Both the position numbers and the translations under genes were made by a program. Positions 1 to 6,599 of a DNA stretch of 11,184 bases are shown one piece after another. This stretch comes from Schleiferiaceae bacterium. GTDB taxonomy: Bacteria; Bacteroidota; Bacteroidia; Flavobacteriales; Schleiferiaceae. Under the pieces are notes generated by a model that ran no database searches, was not told the DNA's origin, and worked only from the letters and a program-made list of their open reading frames with translations. Position 1 is the stretch's first letter. Each line of letters opens with the position of its first letter. The stretch lies in contig JAKMGS010000057.1 in assembly GCA_022424815.1 (NCBI GenBank), positions 1 through 11,184 of the forward strand, given 5' to 3'.

Positions 1-372
1 TGCCAATGCTTTGTCTTGGTCCAATCTCAATCCAGTGTTGAGCGCTCTTTTGAGCAACGTCTCTGCCTTACCTACTTTGCGCTGGCTTTCGATCATACCC
101 ATGAGGAGGTAGTAATAAGCCAGTTGACCTTTAATCAAGCTTTTCTCCGGATTGCGAATGCCGGCCAATGCTTTTTCAGCTTTGGCCACATCGTTTTTTC
201 TCATGTGCCACAGAGAAAGTAAAATACGCTCGTTGCGGAAATAGGTAAACAATACAAGACCCATTGGGAAGAGCAACGCGATACCATTTCCTATTTCTTC
301 ATCAGCAAATTGATAGATTGACCATGCTAAAATTGCCGCTGTAAGTCCGAGTCGAATGATTTTACTGAACAT
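1..372 (-). CDS. Membrane-anchored TPR-like protein, N-terminal part (3' end outside window)
   Basis: This reading frame is open from an ATG at 372 leftwards to the window edge and gives 124 residues with no stop, so the C-terminus is missing. Residues about 8-21 and 29-45 are two hydrophobic segments, consistent with a short membrane hairpin separated by the acidic turn FADEEIGNG. From about residue 58 the protein is soluble and helical, with KAEKAL, GQLAYYYLLMG and KAETLLKRAL, the A/L/Y spacing of tetratricopeptide-type helix pairs. Such two-helix anchors followed by TPR repeats are common in Bacteroidota, usually as protein-interaction scaffolds; no specific role can be read here. It is divergent from trmH, with only 36 bases between the two start codons. 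The frame is well supported; the TPR label is moderate because the repeat region is cut. Confidence 0.7.
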   Translation of the reverse strand, partial: MFSKIIRLGLTAAILAWSIYQFADEEIGNGIALLFPMGLVLFTYFRNERILLSLWHMRKNDVAKAEKALAGIRNPEKSLIKGQLAYYYLLMGMIESQRKVGKAETLLKRALNTGLRLDQDKALA

Positions 373-378
373 CTCTAT

Positions 379-386
379 TATTTTTG
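379..386 (+). promoter_or_regulatory. Candidate Bacteroidota -7 promoter element for trmH
   Basis: TATTTTTG fits the Bacteroidota -7 consensus TAnnTTTG exactly and ends 22 bases before the ATG at 409. No clear TTG/TTTG -33 element is visible at the usual 17-23 base spacing, so this rests on the -7 match and position only. Confidence 0.45.
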
Positions 387-408
387 AGCAACGCAAAGAA
401 ACAAAGAA

Positions 409-1092
409 ATGGGCACATCGGATTGGAAGAATTGGGATATGGAGGTAAAAAGAGCATTCTATGCGAAGTTAAGTTTGGAATTAACCGACCACAAGCGCCA
501 ATTATTTCAAAACAAGGTTGCCCAGCGTACCCGTCATTTTTCATTGGCCCTAGAGGATATGATGAAATCCCAGAATGCATCTGCGCTCATGCGCACCGCG
601 GATGCCTTTGGAATTCACAAGGTGGATGTCTATGATAAGAACGAGCGCTTCAATGTGAGTAGTGGGATTTCAAAAGGTGTAGAGAAATGGTTAGATGCTA
701 GTTTTTTCAATACGTACAATGAAGGAGCCACGAAGGAATGGGCGGAGGATTTAAAAGCCTCGGGACGCAAACTCTATGTCACTGCTTTGGACGAGGGCGC
801 GCTACCCATTGATGCTATTGATCCAGCAGTCCCGGCAACTATATTATTTGGCAATGAGCAAGAGGGGGCATCTCCATTAATCCAGGAATTGGCCGACGAA
901 CGCATCTACATACCCATGCGGGGATTCGTGGAGAGTTTTAACGTTTCGGTGAGTTGCGGGATTGTACTTCATCACCTGACATTAGGAATGGAAAAAGCAG
1001 GAATTCAGAGAGGATTGGCACCCGAGGACGAGCTGGATACCTTGATTAATTGGGCCCTAAGAACCATACCCAATCCTCACAGATTCCTTTAG
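409..1092 (+). CDS. trmH: TrmH family (SpoU) tRNA guanosine-2'-O-methyltransferase
   Basis: A SpoU/TrmH methyltransferase of 227 residues that should transfer a methyl group from S-adenosylmethionine to a ribose 2'-OH in RNA, most likely G18 of tRNA. All three SPOUT motifs are visible: motif 1 around residues 56-68 (N56, then R62 in MRTADAFG), motif 2 at 145-154 (ILFGNEQEGA) and motif 3 at 168-182 (IPMRGFVESFNVSVS). A long C-terminal extension ending in PNPHRFL follows, as in TrmH rather than the shorter TrmL. The ATG at 409 is used because a -7 element lies just upstream, but an in-frame ATG at 439 (MEVKRAFYAK) is a credible alternative that would remove ten residues. Its stop codon overlaps that of the convergent AlbA_2 gene. 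The family is certain; the exact tRNA position modified is inferred from similarity. Confidence 0.88.
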   Translation: MGTSDWKNWDMEVKRAFYAKLSLELTDHKRQLFQNKVAQRTRHFSLALEDMMKSQNASALMRTADAFGIHKVDVYDKNERFNVSSGISKGVEKWLDASFFNTYNEGATKEWAEDLKASGRKLYVTALDEGALPIDAIDPAVPATILFGNEQEGASPLIQELADERIYIPMRGFVESFNVSVSCGIVLHHLTLGMEKAGIQRGLAPEDELDTLINWALRTIPNPHRFL

Positions 1093-1739
1093 TCTAAGCG
1101 CAATAAGAACATACCATCAGTGATCTCCCAATCAATGACATTCCAACGAATGAGTCTGGCGAGAGTGGAGATGGCTTTCTGACGCGGTATTTGCATGACC
1201 TTGGCGGCTTTGCTCGTAGTTACAGTATCGTAATCTTTGAGGTATTGAATGAGTCGCTGTTCTTTTTCGGAAAAAGCCACGGGGCGCTTGCTTTGATCGC
1301 TCAATTCTTGTTTCCAGACTTCCGCCAAGACTGCTCCTGCCACTTTGTTTTCATCGTGGATGCGGACATAGGCTAATTTACCTTCATCTTCATCCACGCG
1401 GTAAGGCTTATGTTTACCCTCTGGAATTTCAATTTCCCAAACTCGTTTTCCGTCTATATCATGAGCAAACACTTCAAGCTGAACTTCAGGTTCTGTAAAG
1501 ACTCGAGCCGCGCTCTCTAGGAGGTAAATATCATCTTCATCCTTCACACCGCCGATCACTCCATTGTCTCGGACGCCTACTAGTAAGCGCCCGCCAGTGG
1601 TGTTGGAAAATGCACATAGGGTACGTGCTATTTTCCGCGCATCTGAAATCTTGTACTTAAAGTCTTGATTTTCATGTTCACCTTCTGCGATGAGGTCATG
1701 AATGTTGTTGAAGCTTTGATATTGATCAAAATCTTTCAA
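1089..1739 (-). CDS. AlbA_2 (Schlafen-type) ATP-binding domain protein with C-terminal winged helix
   Basis: The 216-residue protein starts with an AlbA_2/Schlafen-type domain: E21-H-E23-N followed by QDFKYK, then CAFSNTTGGRLLVGVRDNG at about 42-60 and the strand VWEIEIPEGKHKPY at 100-113, ending in the YVRIHDENKVA segment near 124-134. The tail from about 156 to 205 (FSEKEQRLIQYLKDYDTVTTSKAAKVM and onward) looks like a winged helix. In this family the first domain is annotated as ATP-binding and the pairing with a winged helix is often treated as a putative transcriptional regulator, though specific functions are mostly unknown. It lies 10 bases downstream of a lipoprotein gene on the same strand and is probably co-transcribed with it. 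Its stop TAA at 1091-1089 shares bases with the trmH stop TAG at 1090-1092. Domain calls are good; target and role are unknown. Confidence 0.82.
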   Translation of the reverse strand: MKDFDQYQSFNNIHDLIAEGEHENQDFKYKISDARKIARTLCAFSNTTGGRLLVGVRDNGVIGGVKDEDDIYLLESAARVFTEPEVQLEVFAHDIDGKRVWEIEIPEGKHKPYRVDEDEGKLAYVRIHDENKVAGAVLAEVWKQELSDQSKRPVAFSEKEQRLIQYLKDYDTVTTSKAAKVMQIPRQKAISTLARLIRWNVIDWEITDGMFLLRLD

Positions 1740-1749
1740 CCGGAAGGAA

Positions 1750-2112
1750 TTATTTGGTCACGTAGATGACATCTACCAACGCTTGAACTTCAGCGTTTTT
1801 GCCGAACCATTGCGTTTTAAATTCTTCGGTATACACACGAATATTTGCAATGGTCACACTATCACCATATTGCTGTCGCGCTTCAAATAGCATCTTATCA
1901 TAGGTGATTAATCCGTCGTGCAGTACTAGTTCACGAGTTTTTTCTGCGGCTGTAATTTTATCGCTGTAAATCACATCTGGATACACAGTTATAGTGCCTA
2001 GATAGGTCCAATTTTGCCCATAAAGAGTATTTGCTGTATCGTATAAGGCACGATGGGGACTCACACACGATACGATAAGGATTAAGGCGAATATAGGTAT
2101 GAAGCGCTTCAT
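1750..2112 (-). CDS. Small hypothetical lipoprotein
   Basis: A 120-residue protein with a short signal peptide, MKRFIPIFALILIVSC, whose lipobox (I-V-S-C, Cys16) marks it as a lipoprotein exported across the inner membrane and lipidated. The mature part has a strand-like segment at about 37-48 (YLGTITVYPDVIY), an alpha segment with ARQQYGDSVTIANIRVYTEEF at about 78-98, and a final strand QALVDVIYV. The pattern 'A...yGdsv.ianirv' resembles small alpha/beta domains of lipoproteins such as the RcsF type, but that is only a shape resemblance and I do not recognise the family. It is the first gene of a likely two-gene unit with the AlbA_2 protein and is preceded by a good -7 element. No N-terminal Asp follows the Cys, and outer-membrane sorting in Bacteroidota cannot be read from this alone. 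Confidence 0.75.
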   Translation of the reverse strand: MKRFIPIFALILIVSCVSPHRALYDTANTLYGQNWTYLGTITVYPDVIYSDKITAAEKTRELVLHDGLITYDKMLFEARQQYGDSVTIANIRVYTEEFKTQWFGKNAEVQALVDVIYVTK

Positions 2113-2131
2113 GAATAACTCTGTTACAATT

Positions 2132-2139
2132 CAAAAGTA
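2132..2139 (-). promoter_or_regulatory. Candidate -7 promoter element for the lipoprotein-AlbA_2 unit
   Basis: Read on the minus strand this is TACTTTTG, an exact TAnnTTTG match, ending 19 bases before the lipoprotein ATG at 2112. The nearest TTG further upstream on that strand (CAA at 2164-2166 on plus) is 24 bases away, just beyond the usual 17-23 base range. Confidence 0.45.
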
Positions 2140-2159
2140 GTACAAAAAGGAAATTGGAA

Positions 2160-2177
2160 TTCTCAATATCGTGAACT
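2160..2177 (+). promoter_or_regulatory. TCTCA-N6-TGA element upstream of the Crp-like pair
   Basis: The half-site TTCTCA (2160-2165) is followed after six bases (ATATCG) by TGA (2172-2174). The same half-site and spacing occur as a full palindrome upstream of the DUF5686 gene (3446-3463). The right arm here is degenerate (TGAACT instead of TGAGAA), so on its own this would be weak. Confidence 0.25.
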
Positions 2178-2180
2178 TTT

Positions 2181-2203
2181 ATTACGAAGTTTTCTTTCGT
2201 AAT
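2181..2203. promoter_or_regulatory. Perfect palindrome ATTACGAA-N7-TTCGTAAT, candidate operator
   Basis: Two perfect 8-base arms (2181-2188 and 2196-2203) are separated by the 7-base spacer GTTTTCT. The element ends 32 bases before the ATG of the first Crp-like regulator and lies about 70 bases upstream of the divergent lipoprotein gene. Size and symmetry suit a dimeric regulator such as a Crp/Fnr-type protein, and the position suits autoregulation. The arms are mostly A+T and no T-run follows, so a transcription terminator is unlikely. The right arm runs into TAATTTG, which resembles but does not exactly match a -7 element. Confidence 0.5.
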
Positions 2204-2235
2204 TTGGACCTACCATAACCCATAATTCCTAAGCT

Positions 2236-2838
2236 ATGTCAAAAGACAAGGACTACGAATTTATCCAGGAGGGATTGTCTTTGCACATTAATGTAGGTAG
2301 TTCAGATGAGCAAGACGCATTACGTCAATTATCTCGCAGATTTACAATTCGCACTTATAAGGAGGGAGAAGAGCTATGGAATTTAACGACAAGTTCAGGT
2401 CAACTCCATTTTATTTTATCAGGCGCGTTTGCAGAATATTTGATTGATGCTAGAATAGCACATCTGTTGAGGTTTTACCCTAAAAATAGATTCGCCTATT
2501 CGGAAGACCTAATTTTATACTCTTCCAAGCCAAAAACGTATTCCAAATGCTTAGTTGAAGCGAGGGTGGCTTCAATTCCAGCCGGTACCTTGGCTGAGTA
2601 CTTAATGAACGAGCAGTTAGGTAGTCGATTGTTGACCAGTTTGATTGAACTGAGTATGACTGAGTATAGAAACACGACTTATGAAATGCTGCAAACCAGT
2701 GGAATACATAGAATAAGCGCAGCATTAGAACAATTTCCTGATGTGCTCGATCTGATTCCAAGGAAAGAGTTAGCTGATTATTTGGGCATTTCGCGCGCCT
2801 CTCTTTTTCGTTCTTTAAAACAGATCGACAATGGCTAA
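2236..2838 (+). CDS. Crp/Fnr-like transcriptional regulator, first of an overlapping pair
   Basis: A 200-residue protein with the two-part plan of the Crp/Fnr family. Residues about 36-115 form the presumed beta-roll sensor (FTIRTYKEGEELWN, LHFILSGAFAEYLI, RVASIPAGTLAEYL), followed by a long dimerisation helix at about 120-155. The C-terminal helix-turn-helix is at about 176-197, with RKELADYLGISRASLFRSL, the best conserved part. The cyclic-nucleotide phosphate-binding cassette (GE...RxA) of CRP is not visible, nor are Fnr-type N-terminal cysteines, so any ligand is unknown; many Bacteroidota members are similarly divergent. The gene ends inside the next one: its stop at 2836-2838 lies eight bases into the second regulator's frame, which points to translational coupling. 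A palindrome lies just upstream. The family is fairly sure, targets are unknown. Confidence 0.78.
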   Translation: MSKDKDYEFIQEGLSLHINVGSSDEQDALRQLSRRFTIRTYKEGEELWNLTTSSGQLHFILSGAFAEYLIDARIAHLLRFYPKNRFAYSEDLILYSSKPKTYSKCLVEARVASIPAGTLAEYLMNEQLGSRLLTSLIELSMTEYRNTTYEMLQTSGIHRISAALEQFPDVLDLIPRKELADYLGISRASLFRSLKQIDNG

Positions 2839-3433
2839 AGCATTAGATAAACTCGTTTTTGATTTTTTCCGAGGATTGCCTACATACACGTCGGACATGG
2901 AAGAAACGGTTCAGAGCATAGTGCAAAGTTTTGATGCACCGATAACAAAACCGAAAGGATCGATAATTACGGAACTATCGCCCCCAAATAAAGACTTCTG
3001 GTTTTTATGTGAAGGATACCTCAAAGAGATCTATAAAAACCCATTTCACAACCAGGATTCGTTGTTCAACTTTATCCCGCCTTCCTCCATTTTTGTGAAC
3101 GAGGACAGTTTGTTTTACAATCAACGTCCTCAGCATTATTACAAGGCGTATACAGATGTTAGAATCACATCTTTTAGTAATGAAAGATTTCAAGAGCTCA
3201 AGAAAAAATTCCCTGCAATCATCAAGCTGTATTTAAGTGGTACCGCAGAAATTCAGAAAAACAGGAGATCGAGATTATTAATGTTACGAATGCCAAATAC
3301 CATTGACAGAATTGAATGGGTGCAGAGTCAGCGTGAGGACCTTTACAACAAAATGGATAGAGTAACTTTAGCACAATATATCGGGGTAAGTAGGGCTAGT
3401 CTTTACCGTGCGTTTGACAAACTAGAGGAATAA
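2831..3433 (+). CDS. Crp/Fnr-like transcriptional regulator, second of an overlapping pair
   Basis: Also exactly 200 residues and laid out like its upstream neighbour: sensor-like beta-roll at about 38-115 (ITKPKGSIITELSPPNKDFWFLCEG, then YKAYTDVRITSFSNERF), a long helix at about 118-150, and a C-terminal helix-turn-helix at about 176-198 (DRVTLAQYIGVSRASLYRAF). The recognition segment SRASLYR nearly repeats SRASLFR of the first protein, while the sensor parts look only distantly alike, so this appears to be an old duplication. No phosphate-binding cassette for cAMP is visible. The ATG at 2831 overlaps the last codons of the first regulator, a start set by coupling rather than by an obvious ribosome-binding site. 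Equal length, shared recognition helix and coupling raise the possibility of a heterodimer. It is followed after 93 bases by the DUF5686 gene on the same strand. Confidence 0.78.
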   Translation: MAKALDKLVFDFFRGLPTYTSDMEETVQSIVQSFDAPITKPKGSIITELSPPNKDFWFLCEGYLKEIYKNPFHNQDSLFNFIPPSSIFVNEDSLFYNQRPQHYYKAYTDVRITSFSNERFQELKKKFPAIIKLYLSGTAEIQKNRRSRLLMLRMPNTIDRIEWVQSQREDLYNKMDRVTLAQYIGVSRASLYRAFDKLEE

Positions 3434-3445
3434 TCACGATGTCTC

Positions 3446-3463
3446 ATCTCACAATATTGAGAT
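3446..3463. promoter_or_regulatory. Palindrome ATCTCA-N6-TGAGAT, candidate Crp-type operator
   Basis: Perfect 6-base arms are separated by six bases (CAATAT), the geometry of classic Crp/Fnr sites. It lies 63 bases before the DUF5686 ATG at 3527 and just after the second Crp-like gene. TCTCA is also directly repeated here (3442-3446 and 3447-3451). Position would suit an activator site upstream of a promoter near 3500, but no clear -7 element is present, so the promoter itself is not located. Confidence 0.4.
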
Positions 3464-3526
3464 TCGAGTACTCTTTACCATTGGCTCAGGTCATATTCTA
3501 ACTTATTCGTGCGTATTTTCGGCACT

Positions 3527-5680
3527 ATGAGAACATCCTCATTGATCATGTTAATAATTCTGACGCGATTTCTAAACGCGCAGGTGTCTGATACGACGGT
3601 TTTGTTACCATCAGTGACAGTTGTTTATGAGGAAAATGAAGCGGAATTATTATGGCGTCAGCTTTCTGAATATTGGCCCTTATACCAGAAACAATCCATA
3701 GAATCTGCGAAACTTTATAGCCGGCAATCAACGTCAGCAAATGAGGTGGTTTTTGAACAAGTTTCAAATATATACTTGAATAAAGACCTTTACTTTCAGG
3801 AGGTAATTGCATTCAAAGACTATGATTGGCCCGTTGCAGATTTTGGTAATAATGTAGATATCCAAGCATCGTTCAGTTTTGATGGTGATTATGATTTTAG
3901 TCAAGGAGTAGATCAAGGTACATTTTCGAAATACCCGTATTCCAAGTTTGAAAATCAATGCATTGAGCCCCTGAACCGTATGGTAGATGTGGAATATGCA
4001 CCATCTCCCATTGCAGGTATTATGGACCTTAATGCTTGGTCGCATTACACATTCGAACTAGTTGCTCGATGGGAGAGCGATAGCAGTGAGCATGCGACCT
4101 TATTCTTCTCACCTAGAAAAAATCGAACCGGCTGGGTGGGTCAAGTTGAAGTAGATACGAGAAATTTCCGTATACATCAATTTGAAGGGGCCATAGGCAA
4201 TATGGAAATCTTACAGCAATTCAGCTCGACAGAATTGTTTTACATCGATCACCAAAAGCTTAGCTGGGCAAATGGTTCACAGCAGGTTGAATATTGGCTA
4301 ACAGAAGTCAATCGTATTCCTAGTATGTCGGACAAGCCAAGAAACCTGGTAGCGATTATCCCAGACCAGCAATTGCAAGGCAGAGACTTTTGGGCCCAGT
4401 ACCGTCCGGAGGACGATAAGCTAGATGCATGGACCGCGCGTCAGGATAGTATAATCCGCTACTTGAATTCAGATGAGTACTTAGATAGTGCCGATGCAGT
4501 GTATAATGAGTTTCATTGGTATGAGCCCTTGGTCAGTGGTGTCGGATATAGAAAACGTAGTGCAGGAACACATTTTTTTTACAGCCCATTAATAGGACAA
4601 TTCAATGCGTTTGGAGTAGGAGGATGGCGCTGGACTCCATTTGCTTTTGGGACGAAACGCTTTGAAAATGATCAAATGCTTTCTATAACGGGTCGACTCA
4701 ACTATGGTCTTACTAATACAGATACCAAAGGTACCCTTGGGGCGACTTACACATACGCTCCGCTGAGAAATGCCTCTTGGACGGTTAACGTCGGTAATGA
4801 TTATCAGCAAATCACCCAAAGTGTAGACCTCACGGGCTTATTTGCAAGAAGCAATTTCATTGAAAAAACATTCACCGAAGTATACCACAGGTATGAGTGG
4901 TTCAATGGATTTTATACTCGATTAGGTTTTGAATACAGTAAAAGGGAAAGCATTGAAAATCTGGATCTAGGCAATGATATTTTTGGCTCACTAACACCGC
5001 CACAACCGTTTGAAACCTACACTGTAGGTCAAATAAGTGCTGAAATCCTCATCAGACCTTATCAGAGGTATTATTTGAAGGGCAGAAGAAAGATTGTACT
5101 GAGCTCCAAATGGCCAGATTTCAGAGTAGTATTCAAACAGGGCATACCAAATTTGCTAAATTCAGATGTGCGTTACAGCAAATACGAGTTCATTGTAGAC
5201 GACTATGTGCCTTCGAATAGGTTGGGATTTAGTCATTATCGTGTATCATCTGGTGGTTTTTTGAATGATCCGTCAACTGTTAGATTCATTGAATACAAGT
5301 GGTTTAGAGGCGGCGATTATCTCCTTTACACACACCCGCTGTACACCTTCCAGAATCTACCAGAAACCTTTGCTACGCCTGAGGTGTATTTTATGGCTAA
5401 TGCGACCCATCATTTTGAGGGCTTCTTGTTGAACAGAGTGCCCTTGATTCGACGATTAAAGCTCAATGTGGCATTAGGTGCCTCCATGTTGACTATTCCT
5501 TCTCGTAGCCTAATGCATCTCGAAACCTACATAGGTGCGGAACGTAAATTGAAACTATGGGATCAACCTGTCCGATGGGGTATGTATTATGGGCTTTTAC
5601 CGAATGATATGGATCCCGGGTATCGAATAAAGATTGGAATGGACTTTAAAGATACCTTCTTGGATCGATGGAATTTTTAG
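3527..5680 (+). CDS. DUF5686 family outer-membrane beta-barrel protein
   Basis: A 717-residue protein with a signal peptide (MRTSSLIMLIILTRFLNA, cleavage likely before Gln19) and a long strand-rich body typical of an outer-membrane barrel. DUF5686 hallmarks are present in order: FWAQYRPEDDKLDAW and then DSIIRYLNSDEYLDSAD at about 306-322, HWYEPLVSGVGY at about 331-342, RRKIVLSSKWPDFRVVFKQG at about 521-540, and HHFEGFLLNRVPLIRRLKL near 628-646. The protein ends in ...LDRWNF, with a terminal Phe as in many barrels. Family members often carry an N-terminal carboxypeptidase-regulatory-like domain; only about 70 residues precede the region that aligns here, and that domain is not obvious. The function of the family is unknown. 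ATG at 3527 is preferred over an in-frame GTG at 3509 because it puts a clean signal peptide at the N-terminus. It sits between two Crp-like regulators and plsC. Confidence 0.87.
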   Translation: MRTSSLIMLIILTRFLNAQVSDTTVLLPSVTVVYEENEAELLWRQLSEYWPLYQKQSIESAKLYSRQSTSANEVVFEQVSNIYLNKDLYFQEVIAFKDYDWPVADFGNNVDIQASFSFDGDYDFSQGVDQGTFSKYPYSKFENQCIEPLNRMVDVEYAPSPIAGIMDLNAWSHYTFELVARWESDSSEHATLFFSPRKNRTGWVGQVEVDTRNFRIHQFEGAIGNMEILQQFSSTELFYIDHQKLSWANGSQQVEYWLTEVNRIPSMSDKPRNLVAIIPDQQLQGRDFWAQYRPEDDKLDAWTARQDSIIRYLNSDEYLDSADAVYNEFHWYEPLVSGVGYRKRSAGTHFFYSPLIGQFNAFGVGGWRWTPFAFGTKRFENDQMLSITGRLNYGLTNTDTKGTLGATYTYAPLRNASWTVNVGNDYQQITQSVDLTGLFARSNFIEKTFTEVYHRYEWFNGFYTRLGFEYSKRESIENLDLGNDIFGSLTPPQPFETYTVGQISAEILIRPYQRYYLKGRRKIVLSSKWPDFRVVFKQGIPNLLNSDVRYSKYEFIVDDYVPSNRLGFSHYRVSSGGFLNDPSTVRFIEYKWFRGGDYLLYTHPLYTFQNLPETFATPEVYFMANATHHFEGFLLNRVPLIRRLKLNVALGASMLTIPSRSLMHLETYIGAERKLKLWDQPVRWGMYYGLLPNDMDPGYRIKIGMDFKDTFLDRWNF

Positions 5681-5704
5681 TCTCATAATTGAATAATTAG
5701 GAGA
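5681..5704. repeat. Imperfect inverted repeat after the DUF5686 stop
   Basis: Immediately after the DUF5686 stop codon, arms TCTCATAATT (5681-5690) and AATTAGGAGA (5695-5704) pair over ten positions with one mismatch around the 4-base loop GAAT. It is AT-rich and is not followed by a T-run, so it is a poor rho-independent terminator; it could be a weak hairpin or a regulator site, as it contains the TCTCA...TGA pattern seen at 2160 and 3446. Confidence 0.35.
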
Positions 5705-5789
5705 AACACATACTGATTTAAGTTCTATTTAAAGTGTATATCCACGTTTTATGAATAATGTCATTGAAATTCAGAAGATGAGCTTATTT

Positions 5790-5797
5790 TAGGTTTG
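5790..5797 (+). promoter_or_regulatory. Candidate -7 promoter element for plsC
   Basis: TAGGTTTG matches TAnnTTTG exactly, with TTG at 5764-5766 23 bases upstream, at the limit of the reported TTG-N17-23-TAnnTTTG arrangement in Flavobacterium. It ends only four bases before the plsC ATG, so transcription would start at or close to the start codon (leaderless mRNA). Confidence 0.4.
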
Positions 5798-5801
5798 AAC
5801 T

Positions 5802-6599
5802 ATGAGATACGCATTAGGTATAATTAGATTATTAGGGGTATTTGTGGTTATACTCATGGGAGTATTCAGTTTGGCCTTAACATTTCCTTTCGGTGGCAGA
5901 ACCATTGCACACAAGATATTTATGAGTATCAGATGGGCCTTACTTTGGATCGTCGGTGTAAAAGTTCATGGTCCAAGATTCAATAAAATTGGTCCAGGTA
6001 TTCTTATGGCCAACCATCGCTCGTATTTGGATGTATTGTTTGTCCCTACTTCAGACCTCTTTACTATGGTTGGTAAAGTTGAAGTGCGCTCTTGGCCACT
6101 TATTGGTTGGGCGGCACGCGCATTAGATCCCATTTGGGTAAAGCGTGAAAACAAACAGAGTAGAACTCAAACTAGGCATGATATTATCAAGGCCATAAAA
6201 GATGGGAAAACCATCGTATTATTTCCGGAGGGAACCTCTGGTGAAGGACCATTATTATTGCCGCTGAAGCCTGCAATGTTTTATGAAGCAGCTCGTCATG
6301 GTTTTGGTATCTATCAATGGAGTATTCACTTTGATTCTGCAAAAACTGGGTATCCACCAGGAATTGGATTCATTAATCACTTGTGGGCCGTTTGCTCAGA
6401 GCCTAGGATCAATGCCTATGTGACGGTGCGTCAAGAGCCATTGCAAATGGCTGATGGAGATGCCCTAATTGAAGAGGCTAGTCGTTGGTGGGATGAGGAA
6501 TTACGTCGTACTGCCACAGCGCATCCTGCCCGCCACTTAGGCTATTGGCCGGATGAACGAGATTATTCAATAGCTACTCGCTTATCTTCCCCTTCATAA
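5802..6599 (+). CDS. plsC: 1-acyl-sn-glycerol-3-phosphate acyltransferase (PlsC-like)
   Basis: A 265-residue lysophospholipid acyltransferase of the PlsC family, which adds a second acyl chain to lysophosphatidic acid to make phosphatidic acid at the inner membrane. The N-terminus is a hydrophobic segment (about 5-29), followed by a second at about 41-53. Motif I is NHRSYLD (H72, D77, the catalytic HX4D pair). Motif II is near 92-116 (GKVEVRSWPLIGWAAR and IWVKRE), motif III is FPEGTSG at 141-147 and the later YPPG at 184-187 fits motif IV. All catalytic elements are intact. Length is normal. Some family members transfer acyl chains onto other lipids, such as ornithine or amino lipids, so the substrate is not certain. 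It follows the DUF5686 gene after 121 bases, and its 3' end overlaps the convergent helicase-like gene by 26 bases. Confidence 0.88.
   Translation: MRYALGIIRLLGVFVVILMGVFSLALTFPFGGRTIAHKIFMSIRWALLWIVGVKVHGPRFNKIGPGILMANHRSYLDVLFVPTSDLFTMVGKVEVRSWPLIGWAARALDPIWVKRENKQSRTQTRHDIIKAIKDGKTIVLFPEGTSGEGPLLLPLKPAMFYEAARHGFGIYQWSIHFDSAKTGYPPGIGFINHLWAVCSEPRINAYVTVRQEPLQMADGDALIEEASRWWDEELRRTATAHPARHLGYWPDERDYSIATRLSSPS

Noticed and set aside
16..222. Plus-strand open frame of 68 codons
   Set aside because: It is the complement of the membrane TPR-like frame, which has two clear membrane segments and runs unbroken through the region.
384..635. Plus-strand 83-codon frame overlapping the start of trmH
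   Set aside because: It lies in another frame of a gene with all three SPOUT motifs and shows no domain-like pattern.
2113..2235. Fnr- or CRP-consensus site (TTGAT-N4-ATCAA or TGTGA-N6-TCACA) near the regulators
   Set aside because: Neither consensus is present; the palindromes found have different half-sites, so assigning the Fnr or cAMP-CRP regulon is not justified.
3509..3526. GTG start for the DUF5686 protein
   Set aside because: It would add six residues (MRIFGT) before the signal peptide; the ATG at 3527 gives a normal signal peptide start.
5681..5704. Rho-independent terminator after the DUF5686 gene
   Set aside because: The stem is AT-rich with a mismatch and no T-run follows, so it is listed only as an inverted repeat.
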